A stretch of DNA of 64,000 nucleotides from NCBI RefSeq assembly GCF_000373625.1, contig NZ_KB891988.1, positions 62,001-126,000 on the forward strand, read 5' to 3'. This document shows positions 16,395-25,273 of the stretch, in pieces (position 1 is the first letter of the stretch; the number at the start of each line of letters is the position of its first letter). The stretch comes from Streptomyces sp. LaPpAH-108. Lineage in GTDB: Bacteria > Actinomycetota > Actinomycetes > Streptomycetales > Streptomycetaceae. Made by a program: the position numbers and the translations under genes. Below the pieces are notes generated by a model. It saw only the letters and a program-made list of their open reading frames with translations. It was not told where the DNA came from and did no database searches.

Positions 16395-16924
16395 GCGGCC
16401 ACCCCCGTCGCCGCCTCGAACCGCTCCCGCGTGCAGAAGCTCAGCAGGGCGCGCTTCTCCGGCTTCTCTATCTCGCGCTCGGCCTCGAAGCCGACGGCCT
16501 CGTTGAGCACGTGCACGGCCTTGTTGCGCACGTCCGGCTCCACGACCACGCGCCGGGTCGCCGGGTCCGCGAACAGATGGGCCATCACGGCCGTGATCAC
16601 CGACCGGGTGAATCCGTGCACGGGCGTGTCCGTGGGCGGCACCAGGAAGTGCATCCCGACGTCCCCCTCCTGAGGCTCGTACAGCCCGACCAGCTCCCGG
16701 TGGGCCGGGTCGTAGCTCTCCATCAGGAAGACCGGCGCTCCGGACTCGTCCAGACCGAGGAAGGCGTGGTGGTGCGGGTCGGCCGCGATCTCCATGTAGG
16801 CGCGCTCGACGTCCACCAGGCGTGCGTCCTGCATCATCCAGAACGCGGCCTTCGGGTCGGTGACCCAGCCGTGGACGAGCCGCGCGTCCTTCAGGGGGTC
16901 GAGCGGGCGGATCGTGAAGGTCAT
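16391..16924 (-). CDS. desC: Hydroxycadaverine N-acyltransferase DesC
   Basis: A 177-residue acyltransferase of the IucB/GNAT type that acylates N-hydroxycadaverine with succinyl-, acetyl- or other acyl-CoA, making the hydroxamate building block. Motifs are [25 protein letters not shown]-like [25 protein letters not shown] and [20 protein letters not shown], with VVVEPDVRN near the end. It overlaps desB upstream (ATGA at 16921-16924) and desD downstream by four bases, a tightly coupled arrangement. Size matches known DesC. Confidence 0.95.
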   Translation of the reverse strand: MTFTIRPLDPLKDARLVHGWVTDPKAAFWMMQDARLVDVERAYMEIAADPHHHAFLGLDESGAPVFLMESYDPAHRELVGLYEPQEGDVGMHFLVPPTDTPVHGFTRSVITAVMAHLFADPATRRVVVEPDVRNKAVHVLNEAVGFEAEREIEKPEKRALLSFCTRERFEAATGVAA

Positions 16925-18195
16925 ACGGCGAACTCCTGGAAGGCGATGGTCTTCTCCACCGGGTAGTACTCCCTGCCGAGCAGGTCGCGGATGATGGAGG
17001 CGTTCCGGTAGGGGCCCATGCCCAGGTCGGGGCTGGTCACGCTGTGGGTGTGGACACCCGCGTTCTGGAGGAAGACGCCCCGGCCCGTGGTGTCGATCGC
17101 GTAGTTGCGGGCGATGTCGAAGTTGCCGTGGGAGTCGTAGCGCAGACGGTCGCGGACCGGCTTCAGGAACTCCGGCTCGCGGTACTGGTAGCCGGTGGCG
17201 AGCACCAGGCCGTCGCTCTCCAGCTCGAAGTCCTTGCCCTGCTCCTCCTGGCGGAAGGCGAGGGTGTAGCTGCCGTCCTCGTAACGGGCGCTGGTGAGGG
17301 CGGAGTTGGTGAGCAGGCGGGTGGGGACCGGGCCGCCGAGGTTCTTCTGGTAGAGCAGGTCGAAGATCTCGTTGATCAGCTCGCCGTCGATGCCCTTGAA
17401 CAGGCCCTTCTGCGCGGTGGCGAGCCGGTAGCGGGTGTCCTCCGGGAGCGCGTGGAAGTAGTCGATGTACTCCGGGGAGGTCATCTCCAGCGTGAGCTTG
17501 GTGTATTCGAGCGGGAAGAAGCGCGGGGAGCGGGTGACCCAGTTGAGCCGGTAGCCGTGGACGTCGATCTCGCTGAGGAGGTCGTAGTAGATCTCCGCCG
17601 CCGACTGGCCGCTGCCGACCAGGGTGATGGAGCGCTTCTTCTGCAGCTCCGCCTTGTGCTGGAGATAGCGGGAGTTGTGCAGGAAGTCGCCGCCGAGGTC
17701 CTGGCACGCCTCGGGGATGTACGGCGGGGTGCCGGTGCCGAGGACCAGATGCCTGGCGCGGTAGGTGTCACCGGCCTGCGTGTGCACGGCGTACACGCCG
17801 TCCTCGTACGTCACTTCGGTGACCGTGGTGCTGAACCGCACGCTGGTCAGCTTGTTGGCCGCCCAGCGGCAGTAGTCGTCGTACTCCACGCGCAGCGGGT
17901 AGAAGTTCTCGCGGATGTAGAACGAGTACAGACGGCCTTTCTCCTTCAGGTAGTTGAGGAAGGAGTACGGCGAGGTCGGGTCGGCCAGGGTGACCAGGTC
18001 CGACATGAACGGCGTCTGGAGGTGGGCGCCTTCGAGGAACATCCCGGCGTGCCACTCGAAGTCGGGCTTCGAGTCGAGGAAGACGCCGTTCAGCTCGTCG
18101 ATGGGCTCGGTCAGACAGGCAAGGCCGAGGTTGAAGGGACCGAGGCCGATCCCCACGAAGTCAAGGACGGGGCTGGCTTCAGGAAGCGCGGTCAA
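16921..18195 (-). CDS. desB: Cadaverine N-monooxygenase DesB
   Basis: A 424-residue flavin-dependent N-hydroxylase of the lysine/ornithine monooxygenase family. It uses FAD, NADPH and O2 to convert cadaverine to N-hydroxycadaverine. The FAD-binding motif [14 protein letters not shown] is near residue 15, the substrate/FAD region reads [20 protein letters not shown], the NADPH motif is [14 protein letters not shown], and the C-terminal [12 protein letters not shown] is the family signature. It overlaps desA upstream by 17 bp and desC downstream by 4 bp. Cytoplasmic. Confidence 0.96.
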   Translation of the reverse strand: MTALPEASPVLDFVGIGLGPFNLGLACLTEPIDELNGVFLDSKPDFEWHAGMFLEGAHLQTPFMSDLVTLADPTSPYSFLNYLKEKGRLYSFYIRENFYPLRVEYDDYCRWAANKLTSVRFSTTVTEVTYEDGVYAVHTQAGDTYRARHLVLGTGTPPYIPEACQDLGGDFLHNSRYLQHKAELQKKRSITLVGSGQSAAEIYYDLLSEIDVHGYRLNWVTRSPRFFPLEYTKLTLEMTSPEYIDYFHALPEDTRYRLATAQKGLFKGIDGELINEIFDLLYQKNLGGPVPTRLLTNSALTSARYEDGSYTLAFRQEEQGKDFELESDGLVLATGYQYREPEFLKPVRDRLRYDSHGNFDIARNYAIDTTGRGVFLQNAGVHTHSVTSPDLGMGPYRNASIIRDLLGREYYPVEKTIAFQEFAV

Positions 18196-19621
18196 GGGAC
18201 TCTCCCAGGTACTGCTCGGCGTGGCCGGCGATCAGATCGAGGACGGCGGCGATGTCGGCCGCGGTGGTCTCGGGGTTGAGCAGGGTGAACTTCAGGTAGT
18301 GGCGTCCGCCGACCTTGGTGCCCGCGACGACGGCGTCACCGGAGGCGAACAGGGCCTTGCGGGCGTAGAGGTTGGCGCGGTCGATCTCGGCGGGGTCGGT
18401 GACCCCGGCCGGGATGTAGCGGAAGACGAGGGTGGACAGGGACGGGGCCACGACCACGTCGTAACGCGGGTCGGTGGCAAGGAGCTTCCAGCCCTCCTGG
18501 GCCAGTTCGCAGACCTCGTCGAAGAGTTCGCCGATGCCGTCCGCGCCCATCACGCGCAGCGTCATCCACAGCTTGAGCGCGTCGAAACGGCGCGTGGTCT
18601 GGAGGGACTTGTCGACCTGGTTGGGGATGCGCTCCTGGACCATGCGGCGCGGGTTGAGGTACTCCGCGTGGTAGGTGGCGTGGCGCAGGGTGGCCACGTC
18701 GCGCACCAGGAGGGCGGACGAACTCACCGGCTGGAAGAAGGACTTGTGGTAGTCCACGGTGACCGAGTCGGCGCGCTCGATGCCGTTCAGCTTGTCGCGG
18801 TGCTTGAGCGAGGTGAGCAGGCCGCAGCCGTACGCGGCGTCCACGTGCATCCACACGCCGAACTGCTCGCACAGCTCGGCGATTTCGGGGAGCGGGTCGA
18901 TGGAGCCGAAGTCGGTGGTGCCCGCGGTGGCGACGACGGCCATCGGGACCAGGCCGTCCTGGACGGCGCGCTCCAGCTCGTGGGCGAGTGCGACGGTGTG
19001 CATCCGCTTGTCGTGGTCCACGGGGATGGTCACGACCGCGTCCGGGCCGAGGCCGAGCAGTTTCGCGGACTTCTTCACGCTGAAGTGGCTCACCTCGGAG
19101 GTGAACACCCGCAGTTTGTCCAGGGATTCGGCCTTGGCCTCCTCGCGGGCGAGCAGCAGGGCCTGGAGGTTGGACTGGCTGCCGCCGGAGGTGAAGACCC
19201 CGTCGGCGTTCTCACCGAGGCCGATGCGCTCGGTGGTCCAGTCGATCAGTTTCCGCTCGATGAGCGTGCCGCCTGCCGACTGGTCCCAGGTGTCCAGCGA
19301 GGAGTTGACGGCGGAGAGCACGGCCTCGCCGAGCACCGCCGGTATGACGACCGGGCAGTTGAGGTGGGCGAGGTAGCGGGGGTGGTGGAAGTAGACGGCG
19401 TCGCGGAGGTACAGCTCCTCCAGCTCGTCCAGGACGGCGGCGGTGTCGCCGAGCGGGCGGTCCAGGTCGACGGCGTCGATGCGGGGGGTGAGGTCGTCGA
19501 CGGTGACGCCGGTGAACGGACGTTCGGTGGTGGCCAGTTTGGCAGCCACCCGCTCTACTCCTTCGGTCACGGAGCGGCGGTAGTGCTCCGCGGTGAGGCC
19601 ATTGAGCAGGTGCGAGCGCAT
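18179..19621 (-). CDS. desA: Lysine decarboxylase DesA (PLP-dependent)
   Basis: A 480-residue group II PLP decarboxylase that turns lysine into cadaverine, committing it to desferrioxamine synthesis. Motifs are [20 protein letters not shown] (PLP phosphate binding), WMHVDAAYG (pyridine-stacking Asp region), and [20 protein letters not shown] with the Schiff-base lysine. Length agrees with DesA. It is first in desABCD; the transcript probably starts just upstream, where a 25-bp iron-box palindrome lies 40 bp before the ATG. It resembles aromatic or diaminobutyrate decarboxylases, but the operon context settles the substrate. Confidence 0.95.
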   Translation of the reverse strand: MRSHLLNGLTAEHYRRSVTEGVERVAAKLATTERPFTGVTVDDLTPRIDAVDLDRPLGDTAAVLDELEELYLRDAVYFHHPRYLAHLNCPVVIPAVLGEAVLSAVNSSLDTWDQSAGGTLIERKLIDWTTERIGLGENADGVFTSGGSQSNLQALLLAREEAKAESLDKLRVFTSEVSHFSVKKSAKLLGLGPDAVVTIPVDHDKRMHTVALAHELERAVQDGLVPMAVVATAGTTDFGSIDPLPEIAELCEQFGVWMHVDAAYGCGLLTSLKHRDKLNGIERADSVTVDYHKSFFQPVSSSALLVRDVATLRHATYHAEYLNPRRMVQERIPNQVDKSLQTTRRFDALKLWMTLRVMGADGIGELFDEVCELAQEGWKLLATDPRYDVVVAPSLSTLVFRYIPAGVTDPAEIDRANLYARKALFASGDAVVAGTKVGGRHYLKFTLLNPETTAADIAAVLDLIAGHAEQYLGESLDRAS

Positions 19622-19660
19622 GTGGGGGTCCTCCGAGGGGACTGTCCGTGCGGGAACTTC

Positions 19661-19685
19661 AACTTAGGTTAGCCTAACCTAAGTT
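19661..19685. promoter_or_regulatory. Iron box (DmdR1/DtxR-type operator) of desABCD
   Basis: This is a perfect 25-bp palindrome centred on C at 19673. Its core TTAGGTTAGCCTAACCTAA (19664-19682) matches the known DtxR/DmdR1 iron-box consensus. It lies 40 bp upstream of desA, so iron-loaded regulator should block the operon. Confidence 0.92.
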
Positions 19686-19990
19686 AGCTCGGGGGTGATC
19701 ACGGGGGTGCGGTGACGGGGGTCACGTCGGCGTTGCGCTTGGCTTTGGCGGGTGGGGGTGCCGGGGGTGCGCGGGGTGGCCGGGCGCGGGTGCGGACGTC
19801 GCGGTTGCGAGGAGAGGTGACGCGGACACGCGTCGGAGCGGTGGGGGTGGGGGGAGTGGGGGCGCGTCTCAATGGCCCGCGGGTCGCGTGGCCGGGCGGC
19901 TCCGGGGCTGCGTCGATCGGGCCGGACGGATTCGCCACCCCGCGCACGGTGGAGCCGCGTGTCGAAGTGGCTGAGGGAGCGCCGGTCATG

Positions 19991-20056
19991 GCCGCCCTCC
20001 GCGGACCGGACTCCCGCCCACGGTATGCGGCAGGAGTCCGGTCCGCGGAGGGCGGC
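19991..20056. repeat. 24-bp perfect inverted repeat between desE and desA
   Basis: The arms 19991-20014 and 20033-20056 are perfectly complementary over 24 bases with an 18-base loop. It is the longest perfect hairpin in the window. It lies downstream of desE and could stop desE transcription before the desA promoter. Confidence 0.6.
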
Positions 20057-20158
20057 GGTTCTGGGGGTGACCGGAACGGCGGCGGCCCGAGCCCCGACGC
20101 CGCCCGTCCGCGCCGAGGCGAGGAGCAGATGCGAGGTGACTCGGCTGCCGCGCCGCGG

Positions 20159-20215
20159 TCTCCTGAGCCCGGCCCGGCTCTCCGGGTGCTTTCCCGGGCG
20201 GCCGGGTTCAGGAGA
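20159..20215 (-). terminator. Terminator-like compound hairpin after desE
   Basis: A 16-base arm (20159-20174) pairs with 20200-20215, with a single G-T wobble. A smaller CCGGG/CCCGG hairpin lies in the loop. It begins 15 bases after the desE stop. Confidence 0.55.
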
Positions 20216-20230
20216 CGGGGGAGCGGGAGG

Positions 20231-21286
20231 TCAGCTGACCTTCTTGGCCTTCTCGATGGCCTCGGCGAGATTCGTCAGAAGCGGGACGCACTTGTCGTAG
20301 GAGAGGATCGGCTCGGGAGAGCGGGAGATGACCTGGCCGGCCTTGACCGCGGGGAGCTTCTTCCAGGTCGCCTTGGTGATGTCCGCAGGCTGGATCGTCG
20401 AGGCGCGGTCGTCCATGATGATCACGTCGGCGGGGTACTTGTCGACGTTCTCCCAGCTCAGGGTCTCGTACCAGCCACCGGTGGACTTCTTGGCCTTCTC
20501 CGGGGGCTCCACGAGGTTCACGCCGAGGGCCTTGAAGTACTCCAGGTCGATCGAGTAGTGCGAACCGGAGACGTAGAAAACGTCCTGGGCGGCCGAGCCG
20601 GCCAGCACCTTGATCTCGGGGCGGGCCTTCGCGGCCTTGCGCAGCCGCTCGGCGGCGGCCTCGAACCTCGTCTTCGCGTCGACGGCCTTCGGCGCCTTCA
20701 GGTCGGCGCCCAGCGACTTGGCCAGTGCGGCCATGTGCTCCAGGGACACGGGCAGTTGGCGGTTCCAGGCGGCGATGCCCACGCTCGGGGCGATCTTGGC
20801 GATCTTGGCCTTGGACTCCTCCGGCACGTACCAGAGGGTGCCGGAGGAGTCGAACACCGTGGTGATGAGCACGTCCGGCGCCATGGCCGCGTACTTCTCC
20901 ACGTTGAACTGGCCCCAGACATTGCCAAGGACCGTGACCTTGCTGATGTCCATGTCGCCGGCCTGCACGTCGGCCTTGCCGTCCTTGGTCCTGGTCGGGC
21001 CGAAGACGCCCTTGACCTGGATGCCGTAGTCGTAGAGGGCGGCGCCGACGCCGACGAACGCGACGATGTTCGAGGGGACGGCGTCCAGCTTCACGGTCGT
21101 GCCGCGGTCGTCCTTGAACGACCAGGGGCCCGACGCCTTGCCGGACGTCGACCCGGTTGCCGAGCCACCGCTTTTGGCGTCGTCATCCCCACAGGCCGCG
21201 AGCACGGCGCCGAGACCGAGGGCACCACCAGCGGCGAGTATGCCGCGGCGGGTGAGGTGGGTGGCACGGACGTTGGGCATGGGCAT
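20231..21286 (-). CDS. desE: Ferrioxamine-binding lipoprotein DesE
   Basis: A 351-residue periplasmic-type binding lipoprotein for hydroxamate siderophores, feeding an ABC importer. The signal peptide RATHLTRRGILAAGGALGLG has a twin-arginine character and ends in the lipobox LAAC, with the lipidated cysteine at about residue 32. A Gly/Ser/Thr-rich tether follows, then the class III binding fold (PSNIVAFVGVGAALYDYGIQ, MAPDVLITTVF). ATG 21286 gives a normal signal; an in-frame start at 21322 is less likely. It is transcribed separately from desABCD but is controlled by its own iron box, so uptake and synthesis respond together. Confidence 0.93.
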   Translation of the reverse strand: MPMPNVRATHLTRRGILAAGGALGLGAVLAACGDDDAKSGGSATGSTSGKASGPWSFKDDRGTTVKLDAVPSNIVAFVGVGAALYDYGIQVKGVFGPTRTKDGKADVQAGDMDISKVTVLGNVWGQFNVEKYAAMAPDVLITTVFDSSGTLWYVPEESKAKIAKIAPSVGIAAWNRQLPVSLEHMAALAKSLGADLKAPKAVDAKTRFEAAAERLRKAAKARPEIKVLAGSAAQDVFYVSGSHYSIDLEYFKALGVNLVEPPEKAKKSTGGWYETLSWENVDKYPADVIIMDDRASTIQPADITKATWKKLPAVKAGQVISRSPEPILSYDKCVPLLTNLAEAIEKAKKVS

Positions 21287-21329
21287 GCTGCTTTCGAAGG
21301 GGGCGGAGCGCCCGCCGGACAATTCGAAA

Positions 21330-21348
21330 GTAGGTTAGCCTAACCTCA
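21330..21348. promoter_or_regulatory. Iron box of desE
   Basis: AGGTTAGCCTAACCT (21332-21346) is a perfect 15-bp palindrome identical to the core of the desA iron box. It lies about 45 bp upstream of desE. Confidence 0.9.
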
Positions 21349-21416
21349 TATCTTGTCCAGTGATCGGCTCCTCTGTGACGAAACCGGTGAACCTTCCACG
21401 GACCTGCATTGACACG

Positions 21417-21463
21417 GAGCCAGGCCCAACTCCGTCGTTGTGAACGGTCGTTGGGCCTGACTC
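21417..21463 (-). terminator. Terminator hairpin of the 21.5-25.0 kb operon
   Basis: A 14-base arm (21417-21430) pairs with 21450-21463 with one mismatch, 27 bases beyond the stop of the last operon gene at 21490. Confidence 0.6.
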
Positions 21464-21489
21464 GTGCGGTTGTCCCGGCCGGTGGGCGA

Positions 21490-22263
21490 CTACGCGGCCG
21501 TCTTCTGTTCGCGAGCCAGGGCCTTGGCCGCGTCGCGGCGCTTGCCGGACAGTACGTCCACCGGGGCGCCGGCGCCCTTGCCGGGCTGCTTCTCCCAACC
21601 GCGAAGCTTGGCGACCACCTTGGCCAGCAGCGGGCTGCCCGGCTTCACCGCGACGTAGAACAGCGACTCGTCGGGCGTCTTGTCGTCCCCGCCCCAGCGG
21701 ACGACGCCTTCGAGTTCGGCGAGGATGTCGCGGATCACCAGTTGCTGCGGGGTGAAGAAGCCGCCTCTGGCACCGCTCGGGTAGTGCTCCGGACGGATCT
21801 GTACCGCGGTCCCGGAAGCCTGGTTGGCCTCGGACAGCCTGCCGCGCACCGTGCTCGGGCTGCGCCAGCCGACCACATCGCCCCCGCGCAGCTCGTCCAC
21901 CTCGTAGTGGAACCGGCGGATGACGTGAACGAGCACGGTCTCCACGTCGCCGATCCGTACGGCGACGCCCTTGACGGGGGTGCCGGGGACCGGCCGGGTC
22001 CACACGAACCCGCCCTTGTCGGTGGTCAGTTCCATCTCCCAGCCGTTGGGGCTCGGCTTGCCGGACTGGGTGCGCTTGCCACGGGCCAGCGCACGGCGGG
22101 CCGCGTCCCTGAGGTGCTTCGGCTGGGCGTATCGGTTCGCCGCGTGCGCGGGCGAGGCGAGGTACTCGGAGAAGGGCAGCGTGGCCGCTGCCGTGGCGCC
22201 CGCGATCACTGCGGTCCGGGCGAGGAAGGTACGGCGGGAAAGCGTGCGGCGGGAAGAAGTCAT
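21490..22263 (-). CDS. Tat-exported M15-peptidase homologue lacking zinc ligands
   Basis: A 257-residue protein with a twin-arginine signal (SRRTFLA, residues 9-15) and cleavage near SPAHA at about 41. The C-terminal half resembles M15-type D-Ala-D-Ala carboxypeptidases: NQASGTAVQI (147-156), YPSGARGGFFTPQQ, VVRWGGD (187-193), then DESLFYV (198-204). In active members these read HASGTAxDI and (D)xMHFE. Here the zinc histidine is Gln148, the zinc aspartate Gln155 and the second histidine is replaced in LFYV. It is probably a non-catalytic wall-binding domain. It is the last gene of an operon, its ATG overlapping the preceding stop (22260-22263). Confidence 0.7.
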   Translation of the reverse strand: MTSSRRTLSRRTFLARTAVIAGATAAATLPFSEYLASPAHAANRYAQPKHLRDAARRALARGKRTQSGKPSPNGWEMELTTDKGGFVWTRPVPGTPVKGVAVRIGDVETVLVHVIRRFHYEVDELRGGDVVGWRSPSTVRGRLSEANQASGTAVQIRPEHYPSGARGGFFTPQQLVIRDILAELEGVVRWGGDDKTPDESLFYVAVKPGSPLLAKVVAKLRGWEKQPGKGAGAPVDVLSGKRRDAAKALAREQKTAA

Positions 22264-22751
22264 GAACGCCTTGTCTCTCTCTTGAAGTCCCGAGTGGCCC
22301 GGCGCTCGGTTTCCAGCAGGCTGAAACCGCCCAGCGCGACGGCGGCGAGTGCGAGAGCGCCCACCGCGGGGTTGATGTAGCCGGGCACGCCGATCGAATA
22401 GGTGGTACCGCTCTTCACATGGCAGCCGAGGCCGAGGGGGATGTAGGTGGGCCGGTAGGAATCGATCTCCAGGACCCGCGCCGGACCCACCGCCGCCTTG
22501 CAGCCGAGGTCCCGTCCCGTCTCGTCCAGCGTCAGCAGATGCAGGGCACCCCAGGCGTAGAGGCAGGCCGCGCCGGCCCCCGCGAGCGCCGCGAACGAGC
22601 GCAGCTGGACCAGCAGGCCCGCCCGTCTGACGCCGTGGCGGGCCACCGTCGCGAAGCCGTAGACGGCCAGTGCGGCGGCGGCCGACAGGCCGAGAAGAAC
22701 GAGGAGAAGCAGCGCCAAGGGGTTGTGCCCCTCGTACGGGTCCGTGGACAT
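22260..22751 (-). CDS. Membrane protein with an extracytoplasmic cysteine loop (163 aa)
   Basis: A 163-residue protein with three or four hydrophobic segments: ALLLLVLLGLSAAAALAVYG, then SFAALAGAGAACLYAWGALH, and a final VGALALAAVALGGFSLL. Between the second and third lies a polar loop with two cysteines (DLGCKAA and LGLGCHVKSG) and the motif DSYRPTYIPLGLGCHV. I recall similar loops in Streptomyces membrane proteins of unknown role. It lies between the DUF1906 gene (37 bp upstream) and the M15 homologue (overlapping by four bases), so it is almost certainly cotranscribed. Holin-like or anchoring roles are possible but unproved. Confidence 0.7.
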   Translation of the reverse strand: MSTDPYEGHNPLALLLLVLLGLSAAAALAVYGFATVARHGVRRAGLLVQLRSFAALAGAGAACLYAWGALHLLTLDETGRDLGCKAAVGPARVLEIDSYRPTYIPLGLGCHVKSGTTYSIGVPGYINPAVGALALAAVALGGFSLLETERRATRDFKRETRRS

Positions 22752-22788
22752 GGTGCTCCTGACTGCAGATGTGTCTGACCGTGCCGGA

Positions 22789-25032
22789 CTACCGCCGGGA
22801 CAGTCCGTTGTACTTCTCGAAGAGCTGGTAGAGCGCCATGCGCTTGTTCGCGTGCGCCTCGGCCTCGTTGCCCCAGCCCTGATAGCGGCGCAGGACCTGG
22901 AAGATCTCGGACTGGGTGTAGTCCAGGCTCATGGTGCGCATGACGCTCTCACCGCTCGGCGGGTTCTGGCCGCCCGCCTTGCCGGACGCGTCCCACAGGT
23001 GGATGAGGGGGACGGTGCGGATCGAGTAGGCGTTGTCCTGGTTGACCTTGTGCCACATGGTCCAGATGTCGGGGTCCTTGGCGGGGTCGAGGATGGTGCC
23101 CTGGACGATGCCGGCCTGGATGCAGTGGTTCCAGGCACGGATGCCCACCTCACCACTGATCTGCGCGATACCGGTGGAGGAGTCGCGCTTGGGGACGATG
23201 CCGTCCGCCCCGCTTCCGGTGTGGTAGAGGGTGACGGCGGCATCGACGCCGAGGTCGACCACGTCGTAGTGGCGCATCTCCCAGTAGGCCGAGGTCTGGA
23301 TCAGCGCCTTGCGCATGTTGTACGCGTTCGACAGCTGGGTGATCAGGCTGTCGTGGGACATGATCGTCTCAAGACACTCGGTGTGTGTGAAGATCCGGGT
23401 GATGTCCGAGTCCGGGAAGCCGATCTGCTGCATGTAGGTGCTGATGTCGGCGTGCAGGATGTCGTAGTACGACGAGAAGTTGAACGCGGTGTCCGGGTCG
23501 CTGTCGAGGTACGACGCGTTGAAGGAACCCTCACCGATGTCGCGCCCCGAGGCGATGTTGTGGTCGACCTCGATGGCACCGTCGCCCGAGCCGAGCACCC
23601 GCGTGACGACCTGGTCGTAGGCCCAGTTGGCCGGTAGCGGATAGCCGTAGTTGCCGGAGAAACCGCTGGACATGTCGGAGACGAAGCTCGCCGTGGCGTG
23701 GCCCGCTTCGGACACCCGGATGCAGACGTTGCGCGGCCCGTAGACACCGACCCGGTAAGGGTTGTTGTACATCGCCAGGGCGTCCTGGACACCCTTGAAG
23801 TAGGGCAGGACGCTGTCGGTCACCTCGTAGTCGTAGGCGTCGAAGTCGACCGCGAAGAAGATCCGGGCACCGTTCTTGAAGCCGTGGCGCTGGGCGGCGG
23901 CGATGGCGGCGAGACCGTCCGCGCTCCCGGAGGGGTAGCTGTAGCCGCTGGCGTCGCGGCCGTAGGTCTGCCAGATCGGGAAGCAGCGCAGCCCGTTCTC
24001 GGCGATGGTCTGGAGCTCGCCGGCCTGGATCTCCTTCTCGTAGGGCTTTCCGCCGGTGGCATTGATCAGATAGCGGCCGATGTACTTGACGCCCTCGGCC
24101 TTGAGGGCCGCCGCGCGGGCGGCGGTGATCTTCGTGACGCCGTCGCAGGCCTCGCCCCTGCGGTTCTGGTCGCCGTACGAGACCAGGAGGGACGCCCAGG
24201 TGGAGAAGTCGCCCCTGCCGGTGACCGGGAGCTTCACGAACGCCTGGAACGCGGCCGTCTCACTGGCGACCGTGCTGTTGAAGAGGGAGGTGAAGGGCGT
24301 CGCCGAACGGCCGTTGAGGATCAGCGCGGCGCTGTACAGCTGCGCCCAGGTGCCCGCGGACCCCTCGGAGAGCGTGTGGTCGGCCAGGCCCGACCTGGTC
24401 CCCGGGCCGAACACGCCGTTGGCGGTGCCGTCGGCCATGCCGAGCTCGTACTGGATGGCGTACAGCATGGACGAGGACACGGTCCGCGAGTGGTGGCCGT
24501 CGCACGGCACGATGAAGAAGTCCTGGCGCCCTATGTAACGGCCGTTCAGCCACTGCTGGATATCACGGATCGTCGAACTGCCGCCGTTCACCACGACATA
24601 GGGGTCCATGTTGAGCAGCGCCTTGAAGACCTTGGGGTAGAGGGCGCCCTCGTCCGGGAACGACGGAAGCACACCCATGTCGATCTTCAGCTTGCGCACC
24701 GAGTCGGCGACGCGGCTGTTGTACGTCCCGTCCATGTCGCCGCCGTCGTAGCCCTTGCAGTAGAGCCCGGCCTGGATGATACGGGCGAAATTGGCCGACG
24801 GGACATTCCCGTTCTTCAGCACGGGATACTTCGACTGCAGGGTGTTGAGAGTCGTCGGTCCGAAGGTGTTGGAGAGCGAGCTGATTCCGAGTTCGAGCTG
24901 GAGGGCGCGGGTGAGCGCGTACATCACGGTCCAGCTCGTCTGGCCGTTCTCCTCCAGCGGCTCTATGCCCAGCATGTTGGGATATGTCGTATTGATGAAG
25001 CGCTGGGCGCGGATTACCATCTCGTCGGCCAT
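22789..25032 (-). CDS. DUF1906 (Rv2525c-like glycoside hydrolase-like) multidomain protein without signal peptide
   Basis: A 747-residue protein. Residues about 1-290 contain repeated peptidoglycan-binding-like modules (FGPTTLNTLQSKYPVL, DGTYNSRVADSVRKLKIDMG, GVFGPGTRSGLADHTLSE). Residues about 295-505 form a DUF1906 TIM-barrel-like domain (KYIGRYLINATGGK, FPIWQTYG, GARIFFAVDFDAYDYEV, WAYDQVV, EVDHNIA). Residues 575-640 contain SAYWEMRHYD and SSTGIAQISGEVG, reminiscent of a lysozyme/transglycosylase. A wall-degrading role is likely, yet no signal peptide or membrane segment is visible at MADEMVIRAQRFINTTYPN. It is first in a three-gene operon. Codon use includes ATA, ACA and AAT more than its neighbours. 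The C-terminal assignment is tentative. Confidence 0.75.
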   Translation of the reverse strand: MADEMVIRAQRFINTTYPNMLGIEPLEENGQTSWTVMYALTRALQLELGISSLSNTFGPTTLNTLQSKYPVLKNGNVPSANFARIIQAGLYCKGYDGGDMDGTYNSRVADSVRKLKIDMGVLPSFPDEGALYPKVFKALLNMDPYVVVNGGSSTIRDIQQWLNGRYIGRQDFFIVPCDGHHSRTVSSSMLYAIQYELGMADGTANGVFGPGTRSGLADHTLSEGSAGTWAQLYSAALILNGRSATPFTSLFNSTVASETAAFQAFVKLPVTGRGDFSTWASLLVSYGDQNRRGEACDGVTKITAARAAALKAEGVKYIGRYLINATGGKPYEKEIQAGELQTIAENGLRCFPIWQTYGRDASGYSYPSGSADGLAAIAAAQRHGFKNGARIFFAVDFDAYDYEVTDSVLPYFKGVQDALAMYNNPYRVGVYGPRNVCIRVSEAGHATASFVSDMSSGFSGNYGYPLPANWAYDQVVTRVLGSGDGAIEVDHNIASGRDIGEGSFNASYLDSDPDTAFNFSSYYDILHADISTYMQQIGFPDSDITRIFTHTECLETIMSHDSLITQLSNAYNMRKALIQTSAYWEMRHYDVVDLGVDAAVTLYHTGSGADGIVPKRDSSTGIAQISGEVGIRAWNHCIQAGIVQGTILDPAKDPDIWTMWHKVNQDNAYSIRTVPLIHLWDASGKAGGQNPPSGESVMRTMSLDYTQSEIFQVLRRYQGWGNEAEAHANKRMALYQLFEKYNGLSRR

Positions 25033-25273
25033 GCCGAAGCTCGCTTTCGCTGAGAGGGAATGCCGGGCGCGGAGGCGACGCGGTTGACCCGTCGTGTGCG
25101 CAGCGGCTGTTGATTCTTTGCCAGCCGGGCCCGGGGTGGGAAGGCTCTGGCGTAATTGCGCCGATGCGCCGTGAACGTGGGGTCGGCGGGGTGGCGTAAT
25201 GACGTCACATTCATTGGCAGCCGCTTCTCGTGATGCCAGGATCTACGCTCGACCCAGCCCGAGGAGATGAAAT

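Larger units (their letters stand above)
19686..20230. other. 545-bp gap between desA promoter and desE, no convincing gene
   Basis: Open frames here (for example 19699-19989 on the minus strand) are low-complexity Pro/Ala/Arg/Thr strings typical of GC-rich shadow frames. The gap does hold two large inverted repeats near the desE 3' end, listed separately. Confidence 0.5.

Noticed and set aside
19699-19989. Minus-strand frame of 96 residues in the desA-desE gap
   Set aside because: Pro/Arg/Thr-rich low complexity, no ribosome binding site and no resemblance to known proteins; more likely a GC-rich shadow.
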